A stretch of 64,000 bases of DNA from Niabella sp. (lineage in GTDB: Bacteria; Bacteroidota; Bacteroidia; Chitinophagales; Chitinophagaceae), in NCBI RefSeq assembly GCF_030150205.1, contig NZ_JASLGT010000017.1:280050-344049 (forward strand), written 5' to 3'. The translations under genes were made by a program, and so were the position numbers. The notes under the pieces were generated by a model. It had not been told where the DNA came from. It worked only from the letters and a program-made list of their open reading frames with translations, and did no database searches. Shown here piece by piece: positions 1-7,500 of this stretch. Positions within the stretch are counted from its first letter, which is position 1. Each line of letters starts with the position of its first letter.

Positions 1-1
1 G

Positions 2-916
2 ATCATCTGTGATATTATGATGCCGGTGCTGGATGGGTATGGCGTATTGCATGCCATTCAAAAGAATGAATCGATCCGGAATGTGCCCTTTATTTTCCTG
101 ACGGCTAAAACAGAACGCAGTGATTTCCGGAAGGGGATGGAGCTGGGGGCCGATGACTATATTACCAAGCCATTCAGCGGTACGGAATTGCTGAGTGCAG
201 TGGATGGGCGGCTTAAGAAAACGGACCTGTTGAAACAGGAGTTTTCGCCAGACCTGAACGGATTGGAGCAGTTGCTGAAGCTTTCCGATAATAAGGCTGC
301 ACTGACGGCGCTGACGGAGAACCGGAACACGAACCGGTATAAGAAAAAGCAGGTTATTTATACCGAAGGCAATCATCCGGCCCGTTTGTATTATGTACTG
401 AAAGGAAAGGTAAAGACGTATCGTACGAATGACGATGGCAAGGAGTTGACCACCGCGCTTTACAGTGCCGGTGATTTTTTAGGGTATATTGCACTGCTGG
501 AAGGAACGGCCTATAAGGATACGGCAGCGGCATTGGACGAATCGGAGCTGGCCATTATTCCCAAAGAAGAGTTTACCGAGTTGATCGATCATAACCGGAT
601 CGTTGCGCAAAAGTTTATCCGGCTGCTGGCAAAGAATATTTCTGCCAAAGAGGAACAGTTACTGGGGCTGGCCTATAATTCGCTACGGAAAAAAGTAGCG
701 GATGCATTGCTGTTACTCGAAAAAAAATACCGGGAGGAGGAAGAGGATGCCTTTGCCATTACGATCAGCCGGGAGGGATTAGCGGCGATCGCGGGCACAG
801 CTACGGAATCGCTGATCCGTACGCTGAGTGACTTCAGGAGTGAAAAATTGATCGATATCCGGGAGGGACATATCATTATTTTAAACCGTAAAAAGCTGGA
901 GAACCTGCTCAACTGA
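2..916 (+). CDS. Response regulator receiver fused to Crp/Fnr-type transcription factor (5' end outside window)
   Basis: The reading frame is open to the first base, so the gene is cut by the window edge. The first visible residues (I-I-C-D-I-M-M-P) are the receiver phosphorylation site, so about 50 residues of the receiver are missing. The conserved Lys of the receiver follows in the ITKPF motif. A cyclic-nucleotide-binding fold starts near visible residue 110 (YTEGNHPARLYYVLKGKVK) and is followed by a C-terminal Crp-type winged helix (ISREGLAAIAGTATESLIRT) ending in a short LNRKKLENLL helix. This is a DNA-binding regulator controlled by a histidine kinase, probably encoded upstream, and possibly by a bound ligand. 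Crp/Fnr proteins with an added receiver are known in Bacteroidota; the target genes cannot be read from the sequence. Confidence 0.93.
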   Translation: MICDIMMPVLDGYGVLHAIQKNESIRNVPFIFLTAKTERSDFRKGMELGADDYITKPFSGTELLSAVDGRLKKTDLLKQEFSPDLNGLEQLLKLSDNKAALTALTENRNTNRYKKKQVIYTEGNHPARLYYVLKGKVKTYRTNDDGKELTTALYSAGDFLGYIALLEGTAYKDTAAALDESELAIIPKEEFTELIDHNRIVAQKFIRLLAKNISAKEEQLLGLAYNSLRKKVADALLLLEKKYREEEEDAFAITISREGLAAIAGTATESLIRTLSDFRSEKLIDIREGHIIILNRKKLENLLN

Positions 917-1062
917 TGGCGCACTTCCTGCCAGCTGCGGGTACCCCTTTTTAGCATTGGCGTTTCAATGTCGTTTTCTTAGCCGCAGATCACGCCCGGG
1001 GCGTGACAAACTGCGCAGATTTGGTATCGGTTTTAACAGCAGTAACGTCTGATAAAAGCGTC

Positions 1063-1118
1063 GCAGGTGCAATCAGCGTATCTGCGGCAACCATAAAATT
1101 GCTTAAGGAAACGGCATT
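1063..1118. repeat. Dispersed intergenic repeat, copy A (second copy at 15801-15856)
   Basis: This 56-base segment matches 15801-15856 at 48 of 56 positions without gaps. Both copies lie in gene-free DNA. Just upstream (990-1006) is a 7-bp inverted repeat TCACGCC/GGCGTGA that is not followed by a T run. No coding potential is seen in 917-1154. Confidence 0.6.
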
Positions 1119-1154
1119 GATTGCTGTTTAACGCAAAGATGATTCCTGGCGGCC

Positions 1155-1904
1155 TTACGGCCGGTGAGATGACAGGGGTTTGTCTCCTGATAAATTCTTT
1201 TTCAGCAGCAGGACCCTGTAACGGATATCACTGTAAATAATACCGGTAAACAGGATGGCCACAGCTAGGAAAAGGACCCGGGTATGGAACCAGGTAAACC
1301 CGATGCCGCCGGTTACACATCCCAGGAAGAAAAAGCTGATGATGGCAAAACGCAGTTTTACCGATGCTTTTAATTTATGCTGTTGATCGGGTTTCCGGTA
1401 AAAGAACAGTTGTGAAAGCTCAATGCCCAGGTCGGTGAATAACCCTGTAAGGTGCGTGGTGCGTACCACGGCATTAGAGATACGGGTAACCATGGCATTT
1501 TGAAGGCCCATGGTAAATAAGAGAATGCCGGCAACAAGTTGCGCAAAGTGGTGAATGGTGTTGGGGGGCAACAGCGCAATACCGGTTAGCAAGATGATTT
1601 CTGTAAATACGGGAATGGCGTCGGTATAACGCGGGTTGATTTTTTGAGTAGCTTCCACAAGGGTATTGGATACAAACGCTCCGGAAAGATAGGCCAATAT
1701 ATAGAGTAGGAAGACGCCTGCGTTTTCAAAATCCCGCTTTATTATGTTGTCGGAAAAATAAGCAAAATGCCCGGTTACGTTGGTGGTAAGTACATTCACC
1801 GCAAAAAAGCCCGTCACATTTACAATGCCTGCTACGAATGACAACAACGAGGCCAGTTTGAGGTTATGAACGGGCCGGCGTGCCTTTCCTTTGTGTCTGA
1901 ACAT
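1155..1904 (-). CDS. DUF1275 (YoaK) family membrane protein
   Basis: The 249-residue protein has about six hydrophobic segments. The start LKLASLLSFVAGIVNVTGF followed by the NVTGHFAYFS motif is the hallmark of the DUF1275/YoaK family of integral membrane proteins. The FTMGLQNAMVTRI segment and the later THLTGLFTDLGIEL also fit the family. The function is unknown; some members are suspected transporters. The N-terminus is basic, so the first helix probably enters from the cytoplasm. It sits on the minus strand beside a small hypothetical gene and a universal stress protein but is separated from them by about 80 bases, so co-transcription is uncertain. Confidence 0.9.
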   Translation of the reverse strand: MFRHKGKARRPVHNLKLASLLSFVAGIVNVTGFFAVNVLTTNVTGHFAYFSDNIIKRDFENAGVFLLYILAYLSGAFVSNTLVEATQKINPRYTDAIPVFTEIILLTGIALLPPNTIHHFAQLVAGILLFTMGLQNAMVTRISNAVVRTTHLTGLFTDLGIELSQLFFYRKPDQQHKLKASVKLRFAIISFFFLGCVTGGIGFTWFHTRVLFLAVAILFTGIIYSDIRYRVLLLKKNLSGDKPLSSHRP

Positions 1905-1987
1905 AACAGGTATGCGATAACAGTTATAAAATAAAAGCCCAATGTAACAAATAACAGGTGCTCCGGCAATTTTTGAGTCTATTTCTT

Positions 1988-2374
1988 CTAACTTGCCGAA
2001 CGCTTCATCTGGTCCAGTAAATACTGGTTGAATTCGGATTTAAGTTTGGCGAATTGTTTTTCCATCTGAAGCAGATCGTTGTGCAATACACGGATCCGGG
2101 TTTCAAATAGCTTTTCATCCTGTTCCGCGAGGTAGCCGGTACCGGATTCGTTCAACAGGACCAGGTCGCTTCGGAAGATACCGATCCGCTCGTCATTCCG
2201 GATAAGCTTGTTGAGCAGGAGTTCGATGCCTTCGAGGAGGTTCCGGTTAAAATGTGTTCTTAACACTTCAGACAACCGGTTTTTCATAATGACGGATTCT
2301 TCCATCATGAACGTTACCGCCCTTTTCCAGGTATCGCATTCATATTGTATCTGTTGAAATTTCGGGTCGTCCAT
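1988..2374 (-). CDS. Small cytoplasmic helical protein, function unknown
   Basis: The 128-residue protein has no signal peptide and no membrane segment. It looks almost wholly helical, with heptad-like stretches (EKLFETRIRVLHNDLLQMEK and on to FNQYLLDQMKRS), so a coiled-coil oligomer is likely. I do not recognise a named domain. The start MDDPKFQQIQYECDTWKR is the first ATG in frame. It lies on the same strand as the stress protein gene further upstream (2909-3706), which may hint at a stress role, but that is only context. Confidence 0.7.
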   Translation of the reverse strand: MDDPKFQQIQYECDTWKRAVTFMMEESVIMKNRLSEVLRTHFNRNLLEGIELLLNKLIRNDERIGIFRSDLVLLNESGTGYLAEQDEKLFETRIRVLHNDLLQMEKQFAKLKSEFNQYLLDQMKRSAS

Positions 2375-2588
2375 ATTATTAAAAAAACGTTTTTAGTAGT
2401 AAAAGCCATGTTCAATAGAACACGGCTGGTTGAAGCGGGCAGCGGCCTGCTTACATAGCAGCAATTGGTTTGGCTGTACGCTCCCGCAACGCTTTTGGAA
2501 CGGGGGAACAGGATTGATATTTCATTACGAAGGTATATTGTATAGGAGTTATGAACGAGCTGCCTGTGATCCCGGGCGATAAAAGACA

Positions 2589-2765
2589 TCAGCTGCCGGC
2601 CGCTGATCTTGTTATATAACCGCGGTTCAGTCCGGTAATGTTTACTCCTGGAATTAACGCATCAGCGGACCGCATCATTTCGGTGATGCTGCCGGCGTAG
2701 GTGGCGGAGACAAACCCTCCGGGATAGGCCGTGTGGTCTCCGTTCCGCAAATGATCTGTTTTCAT
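2589..2765 (-). CDS. Possible small protein (58 aa)
   Basis: A short open frame starts at the ATG at 2765 (MKTDHLRNGDHTAYPGG) and ends at 2589. The frame is open further upstream, but only the MKTD start looks natural. It lies between a hypothetical gene and the universal stress protein gene on the same strand. There is no signal peptide, membrane segment or recognisable motif. It may be a real small protein or chance; the flanking 2375-2588 and 2766-2908 show nothing else. Confidence 0.25.
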   Translation of the reverse strand: MKTDHLRNGDHTAYPGGFVSATYAGSITEMMRSADALIPGVNITGLNRGYITRSAAGS

Positions 2766-2908
2766 TGCTGTTCGTTTTATATAAAATGCTAAAATAGATT
2801 TACCGGGGCGCCAGGGCAATGAGGAGGATTAGGGCTCCCGCTGATCGTTGTCATGGATGCGGCTCCCGGTACAGGGTTGCGAGGCATTCCCGGACCGGCC
2901 GTTGCCGG

Positions 2909-3706
2909 TTAATGTGCCATAAAAACAGGGGCCACATGATCGGCAATAATTTTTGTAACAAAGCTTTCTTTAAAAGCCGTAGACAGGGCCGATCGTCCGA
3001 ATGCACCGCTGATGAGCAGCGGGTTGCGGAAGCATCCCACCCAGGTGCTGAAATGCTTATCGGAGTCCCAGTGCAGTTTCTGGATCTTCACGTTTGTAAA
3101 ATGCGCTTCGGCATATTCGGTTAATAACTGAACCCCGGGGATATTGTTACTGTCTTCTTCCTTTACATAAGCGATCCGCACCGGCAGTTCCCGGTAATGG
3201 GGAAACAATAAGCAACATTGTTTTAAGGCCTGCATACTTTGCGCACTGCCATCATAGGCCACCAGCAGGTGTTCCGGAGGAACAGCGTTATCCGGTACGG
3301 AGATCACCGGACAAACTGCCCAGCGCAGGAGTTGTTGCATGTAGCTGTTGGGCTGACTGCCGTTTGTGCCGGCATACAATAAATCCTGGCTAAAGATCAG
3401 CAGATCCGCATACCGGGTTTCCTCCTCCCAGAAGGCTTTTTGCCAATCGATTTTGTTTTTTTCAACCGCATAAAAGGAAATGCCGTGCTTCTGGCACTGG
3501 TCTATAAAATGCTCCGGATCCCTGCTGCTGAAGCCGAGGGTATTTTCTGCATCGCCGGCAGCCGGATGCATGGACCCTGGTACATTGCCTGTTTTAAAAA
3601 ACAGACCTTTTACGAGCAAGGGCTCCTGCTTGCGCAGCGCTTTGATCCATTCAAATGCTGCAGGTGAGTAGTGATTTTCGTCGCATACAAAAAGTATCTT
3701 TTTCAT
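2909..3706 (-). CDS. Universal stress protein (UspA) family
   Basis: The 265-residue protein has the double-domain length usual for Bacteroidota Usp proteins. The N-terminus MKKILFVCDENHYSPAAFEW is a typical Usp first strand, and a second copy begins near residue 150 (LLVAYDGSAQSMQALKQC). The terminal segment has a nucleotide-loop-like GAFGRSALSTAF, which keeps only part of the usual G-2x-G-9x-G(S/T) ATP motif. It is a soluble stress or redox response protein. A weak -7-like element (TAGTTTG on the minus strand, near 3764) lies about 50 bases upstream of the start. Confidence 0.88.
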   Translation of the reverse strand: MKKILFVCDENHYSPAAFEWIKALRKQEPLLVKGLFFKTGNVPGSMHPAAGDAENTLGFSSRDPEHFIDQCQKHGISFYAVEKNKIDWQKAFWEEETRYADLLIFSQDLLYAGTNGSQPNSYMQQLLRWAVCPVISVPDNAVPPEHLLVAYDGSAQSMQALKQCCLLFPHYRELPVRIAYVKEEDSNNIPGVQLLTEYAEAHFTNVKIQKLHWDSDKHFSTWVGCFRNPLLISGAFGRSALSTAFKESFVTKIIADHVAPVFMAH

Positions 3707-3941
3707 AAAATGCCGTTTGTGTTCCGCCGGAGACCGGTGTCGTTTCTATTTTCTGCAAACTACGGTTTAAAAAATGTCCACCGCAATGACGGTTATTGGC
3801 TCGTGGGATGATTGCGGTCAAAACCTCCGGAATGGAAAGCTGCAGAAAGCAGGACCGGGGGTGCCTGAGATCCCTCTCGCACTGCGACAATATTTTTTTA
3901 AAAAAAGTGGTTCATTTAGTTATTGGATCTTGAATTTTACC

Positions 3942-3949
3942 TATATTTG
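3942..3949 (+). promoter_or_regulatory. -7 promoter element upstream of tRNA-Leu
   Basis: TATATTTG matches the Bacteroidota -7 consensus TAnnTTTG exactly, with a TTG at 3923-3925 as a possible -33 element at slightly short spacing. It points to the tRNA gene 140 bases downstream, so the precursor would have a long 5' leader. Nothing else is seen in 3707-4087. Confidence 0.6.
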
Positions 3950-4087
3950 CAACCCCTGCCGAGGCAGTGATCCGGAAACGGCACTTTAAAGCAAGTAAGT
4001 TCTTAAATTTGATCCACATGATCGTTGTGTTTGATACCCGGAAATATCCCGGAATTCAATAACCGTATGAACGATCTGCAGATAAAT

Positions 4088-4171
4088 GCCCGGGTGGCGA
4101 AATTGGTAGACGCACTGTCTTCAGGTGGCAGCGTTCGCAAGGATGTGCTGGTTCGAATCCAGTCCCGGGCA
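4088..4171 (+). tRNA. tRNA-Leu (anticodon CAG)
   Basis: The acceptor arms GCCCGGG and CCCGGGC pair fully and flank an 84-base class II tRNA. The D loop contains the AATTGGTAGA type sequence, the anticodon stem is CTGTC/GGCAG with loop TTCAGGT (anticodon CAG), a long variable arm follows, and the T loop is TTCGAAT. The discriminator base is A and CCA is not fully encoded. A long variable arm with this anticodon identifies leucine. Confidence 0.97.
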
Positions 4172-4180
4172 CCCGAAAAA

Positions 4181-4212
4181 GGGTTGTAAGTAGTAACTTG
4201 CAGCCCTTTTTT
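4181..4212 (+). terminator. Rho-independent terminator after tRNA-Leu
   Basis: A 10-bp stem (GGGTTGTAAG with CTTGCAGCCC, two G-U pairs) with a six-base loop is followed directly by six T residues. It begins 9 bases after the tRNA 3' end. Confidence 0.85.
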
Positions 4213-4275
4213 ATGCCCCTGAGTATCCCCTTTAAGATTAAATACAGGGTCTGATTACCGGACAGTGATAGTTGT

Positions 4276-4407
4276 TTATATTTTTCTCCTTTTGCTCGCG
4301 GTCTGTAGAGGAATGATCCTGGAAAAATAAGCCGACACATCATCCGGAAGCTGCTTTCTGAACCTGGTATAAACCTCACGGGCCTGCGATGCAAACCTGT
4401 TGTCCAT
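4276..4407 (-). pseudogene. Possible decayed gene fragment (43-codon frame)
   Basis: The 310-base stretch between the tRNA terminator and the HD-YitT gene holds no full gene. On the minus strand a 43-codon frame (MDNRFASQAREVYTRFRKQL, then PDDVSAYFSRIIPL) has protein-like composition. Just upstream, in another frame around 4415-4460, the string AGDRSRSYDFVTRSFPDK also looks protein-like and runs into it. The simplest reading is one old gene broken by a frameshift near 4408. I do not recognise the family, and a chance frame cannot be excluded. Confidence 0.22.
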
Positions 4408-4522
4408 TTATCCGGAAAGGAACGGGTTACAAAATCATAAGAACGGGACCGGTCACCGGCAAAAAGAATGGTTTTGCGATTCTTGTATGGTCTGTTCTAT
4501 TTCAGCAGGGATAAAGGGATTA

Positions 4523-6085
4523 TTAATGTTTCCGGTGTTTCAGTATTCCCCCATCCGCTTCTTTTATAGCAGACGTAAAAATAAAGGCCTGCGGATCTAT
4601 CGCATAAACCAGGTTCTTCAGTTTCCGGAATTCGAGACGGGTGATGATGGTAAATACGATATCGCAATCTGTGCTGATATTGTAACTTCCGGGTAAGAAG
4701 CCTCTTTCGCCTTTGTACACGGTAACGCCTTTGCCCATTTGATTGACCAGTTGAAACTTAATGGCTTCATTTTTTCCGGACACAATGGTTACGCCGGTAT
4801 AGGCCTGTATACCTTCCACCACATAGTCGATGCAACGGGCCGCGGTAAAATAAGTGAGGATGGAATATAGGGCCGTTTCAATTCCAAATTTGAAGGCGGC
4901 AATAGTGAATATGAGGATGTTGATACCGAGAATAATTTCAGTAATGGTGAACGATGTCCTGCGTAGCGCATATAGCGCCAGCACTTCTATGCCATCGAGC
5001 GCGGCGCCAACGCGCATAATAAGCCCAATGCCTATGCCTAAAAAGGACCCGCCAAAAATGGAAATGAGCAGTTTATCTGCCGTAACAGGATGATTGGGAA
5101 TCAGGAGCAGGAAGACGCCCAGCAGTACAACGCAACATAATGTGCGGATCGCGAACTTTTTCCCTACCATAAAATAACTAACTCCTATAAGTGGCAGATT
5201 GAGCAGCAAAATCAGCAATCCGAGATTGAAATGCGTGGCTTCGTGTGCCAGCAGGGATATACCTGTAATGCCGCCATCAAAAAAATGATTGGGCACGAGG
5301 AACAGTTTCAACGCCGTTGCCGCGATGGCGGCGCCCAATATGGCCAGTAAAAGATCTTTGGCTTGTTGCCTTCCTGATTCGGGATGATGGTTGTTTTTTT
5401 GCTGCAACTGTTTTTGCAGGTTCTCCAGTGTTTGTTCTTTTTGTTTCTGGAGTTTCTTTTTTGCGGATCCGCTAAAAAAGCGATGTGCGGACAAAAAACT
5501 GATTTGCTGTAATAGCCAGTCCTCATCGCTTTCAGGCGTTTGTGTGGATGTGAGCTCCTGGCGGAGTTTTGCGGCATTATGATAATAACTTTCGGTGCCT
5601 ATGTAATAGAGGTCTGCATCGCAGAGAATTTCTGACAAGTGATTAATGGGTGTTTGAGGCAAACGGGTGGCCATAATCATATCGCAGATCTGTTCTATCT
5701 GGTCCGCGGTATAGCCATAACCGGGAAGATGCTGGCGGGCTATTTTACAGGAGCGTTCTTCGTGATGGTGGTAGTGATCTAAAAAGCCGGTATCGTGAAA
5801 TAATGCTGCTGTTTTAACAAGGATCAGGTTATCGCCGGTAATCTTTTCTTCCAACGCCAGTTCGGCTGCTGCCGTTATTACCTGCTGTGTATGTTCCGCA
5901 GTATGGTAGGTAATATAATCAGGAAGATCCGCCTTTAGTTTTTTGATGATAAAGTCGTGTGCGTTTTGATATAGCATGCCTGTGTTTTTGTTGATGATGA
6001 TTGCATTCTCCATAGGAAAGCGTCGTATGTGCCGGAATCGTTTTGTACAAAGAAAGGGATAGCGTCGCTTTTGTGTTGACTCCAT
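4523..6085 (-). CDS. HD-domain / YitT-type membrane protein fusion
   Basis: The 520-residue protein has two unlike halves. Residues about 40-165 form an HD metal-dependent phosphohydrolase domain: His at 61/65, the H97-D98 pair in AALFHDTG, and Asp at 156/158 in CDADLYYIG. After a Gln/Lys-rich linker (about 205-238), residues 240-430 carry five or so membrane helices of the YitT family (NHFFDGGITGISLL), and the end is a DUF2179-type domain (GKGVTVYKGERGFL). The start at 6085 overlaps the stop of the adenylate cyclase gene (TAATG), implying translational coupling; ATG at 6013 (MENAIIINKN) is an alternative. HD domains often hydrolyse nucleotides, so degrading or sensing the cyclic nucleotide made by its neighbour is a reasonable inference, not shown. 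Confidence 0.9.
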   Translation of the reverse strand: MESTQKRRYPFLCTKRFRHIRRFPMENAIIINKNTGMLYQNAHDFIIKKLKADLPDYITYHTAEHTQQVITAAAELALEEKITGDNLILVKTAALFHDTGFLDHYHHHEERSCKIARQHLPGYGYTADQIEQICDMIMATRLPQTPINHLSEILCDADLYYIGTESYYHNAAKLRQELTSTQTPESDEDWLLQQISFLSAHRFFSGSAKKKLQKQKEQTLENLQKQLQQKNNHHPESGRQQAKDLLLAILGAAIAATALKLFLVPNHFFDGGITGISLLAHEATHFNLGLLILLLNLPLIGVSYFMVGKKFAIRTLCCVVLLGVFLLLIPNHPVTADKLLISIFGGSFLGIGIGLIMRVGAALDGIEVLALYALRRTSFTITEIILGINILIFTIAAFKFGIETALYSILTYFTAARCIDYVVEGIQAYTGVTIVSGKNEAIKFQLVNQMGKGVTVYKGERGFLPGSYNISTDCDIVFTIITRLEFRKLKNLVYAIDPQAFIFTSAIKEADGGILKHRKH

Positions 6086-7116
6086 TAATCAAGCACTTCA
6101 TAAAGCATCATTGCTTCCGATTTGTTTTTTAAGGCCACGGCCCCGATGGGGGCACAATTAAATGATTGTTTTATTTTGTGGTAACAGTACTCGTTGATCA
6201 CTACCTGGCCGCGGCTTGCGACGCTCTGAATGCGCTGGGCGGTATTAACGGCATCGCCGATAACGGTATAGTCCAACCGTCGTAATGTTGCAGAGCCTAT
6301 ATTGCCGGAGATCATTTCTCCGCTGTTAATGCCAATGGAAACTTTTGGCGAAAAATCGTGCTCCTCCGGAAGTGTATTAATACGATCTCTTATCGACAGG
6401 CAGGCGTCTACGGCACGATCCAGGTGATATTCGCCTTTGAATACGGCCATTACACAATCGCCTATAAATTTGTCGATGATACCGTTTTGCGCAATGATTT
6501 CTTTAGAAATCATGTCAAAATAGCGGTTGAGCATTTTTACTACAGTGTCGGGTGGTTCTTTTTCGCTGATGGATGTGAAGCTGCAAATGTCAACAAATGC
6601 TACGGAGGCTTCTACATTTTCATTATCTGTTAACGAGTGCTCATATTCCCGGGTGCCCATGAAGTTGAGCACGCTGGCATCCACATACATTTTGAGAATA
6701 TTGTTTTCTTTGATCGCCTGCAGGGTTTCTTTTAGCTGGAACACATGCCGGATCGTTTTTTCCATGGTTAGCTCCAGGTCGTCGAAGTTCACCGGCTTGG
6801 TTACAAAATCAAAGGCGCCCCTGTTCATAGCGGTTCGTATATTATCCATATCACCATAAGCGGAAACCATGATTGTTTTGGTGAGGGGATTGGATTCTCC
6901 GATTTTGCCAAGCAGGGTTAGTCCATCCATTTCCGGCATGTTAATATCGCTGAGTACAATAGCGGTATCGGGATGCGCTTTCAATTGACGCAGCGCTTCA
7001 TTCCCATTGGCCGCAAACACAAAATTGTAGCGTTGTTCACGTATATGCCTGCGGAATTTTTGCCGGATCAATGTCTCCAGATCCGCTTCATCATCGGCTA
7101 CCAGTATTTTTATCAT
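6085..7116 (-). CDS. Receiver domain-class III adenylate cyclase
   Basis: Residues 1-125 are a receiver with acidic pair D8/D9, phospho-acceptor D57 (LSDINMPEMDG), and the KPV lysine at 108. Residues about 168-340 are a class III nucleotide cyclase. All catalytic positions are present: metal ligands D176 (FVDICSFTS) and D220 (FIGDCVMAVF), adenine-selecting K216 and T284 (DYTVIGD), and the transition-state pair N291 and R295. The K/T combination predicts ATP as substrate, giving cAMP. It overlaps the preceding receiver gene by 4 bases (ATGA) and the HD-YitT gene by one base, so the kinase encoded at 7501-9747 probably controls its activity by phosphorylation. Confidence 0.95.
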   Translation of the reverse strand: MIKILVADDEADLETLIRQKFRRHIREQRYNFVFAANGNEALRQLKAHPDTAIVLSDINMPEMDGLTLLGKIGESNPLTKTIMVSAYGDMDNIRTAMNRGAFDFVTKPVNFDDLELTMEKTIRHVFQLKETLQAIKENNILKMYVDASVLNFMGTREYEHSLTDNENVEASVAFVDICSFTSISEKEPPDTVVKMLNRYFDMISKEIIAQNGIIDKFIGDCVMAVFKGEYHLDRAVDACLSIRDRINTLPEEHDFSPKVSIGINSGEMISGNIGSATLRRLDYTVIGDAVNTAQRIQSVASRGQVVINEYCYHKIKQSFNCAPIGAVALKNKSEAMMLYEVLD

Positions 7117-7490
7117 GATGCAAGGAATTTTAGTTTTTCTTTTAATACCGTAAAGTCTACGGGCTTGGTTAAAAAGTCATCAGCCCCCAGTTTCTTTGCC
7201 CGGTTATAATTATCCGGATCTCCATAGGCTGTAATCATCATTACTACGGGTGGCGGCTTATGATATTGTTGTTTGATATACTCCAGCAGTTGCAGGCCGC
7301 TCATGCCGGGCATATTGATATCGGACAGAATTAGTAGGGCCTCCTGTACATTGCTATTGAGATAGCCCAGGGCGTCTTCGCCCGAATGCGCAAAGGCAAA
7401 GTGCATTGTTCCGGAGCGGATTTCTTTTCGGAACCGCTGTTCAAAAAGCGTACGTATGTCTGTTTCATCATCTACTACAAGAATCTTCAT
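7113..7490 (-). CDS. Single-domain response regulator
   Basis: This 125-residue protein is a receiver and nothing else. The acidic pair D7/D8, phospho-acceptor D57 (LSDINMPGMSG), the switch Thr in MITAYGD and the Lys in LTKPVDF are all present. It is nearly a paralogue of the receiver on the adenylate cyclase, suggesting duplication. With no output domain it may relay or buffer phosphate between the kinase and the cyclase. It begins 10 bases after the kinase stop and overlaps the next gene by 4 bases. Confidence 0.95.
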   Translation of the reverse strand: MKILVVDDETDIRTLFEQRFRKEIRSGTMHFAFAHSGEDALGYLNSNVQEALLILSDINMPGMSGLQLLEYIKQQYHKPPPVVMMITAYGDPDNYNRAKKLGADDFLTKPVDFTVLKEKLKFLAS

Positions 7491-7500
7491 AACTCAGTTG

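Noticed and set aside
2819..3124. Plus-strand 101-codon frame opposite the universal stress protein
   Set aside because: Mostly antisense to the stress protein gene and Arg/Cys-rich, typical of a shadow frame.
4056..4394. Minus-strand 112-codon frame over tRNA-Leu
   Set aside because: It is antisense to the tRNA and runs through the terminator; its sequence there is forced by the tRNA.
4088..4522. Integrated element at the tRNA-Leu gene
   Set aside because: No integrase and no duplicated tRNA 3' end was found downstream; the gap is too short for an island.
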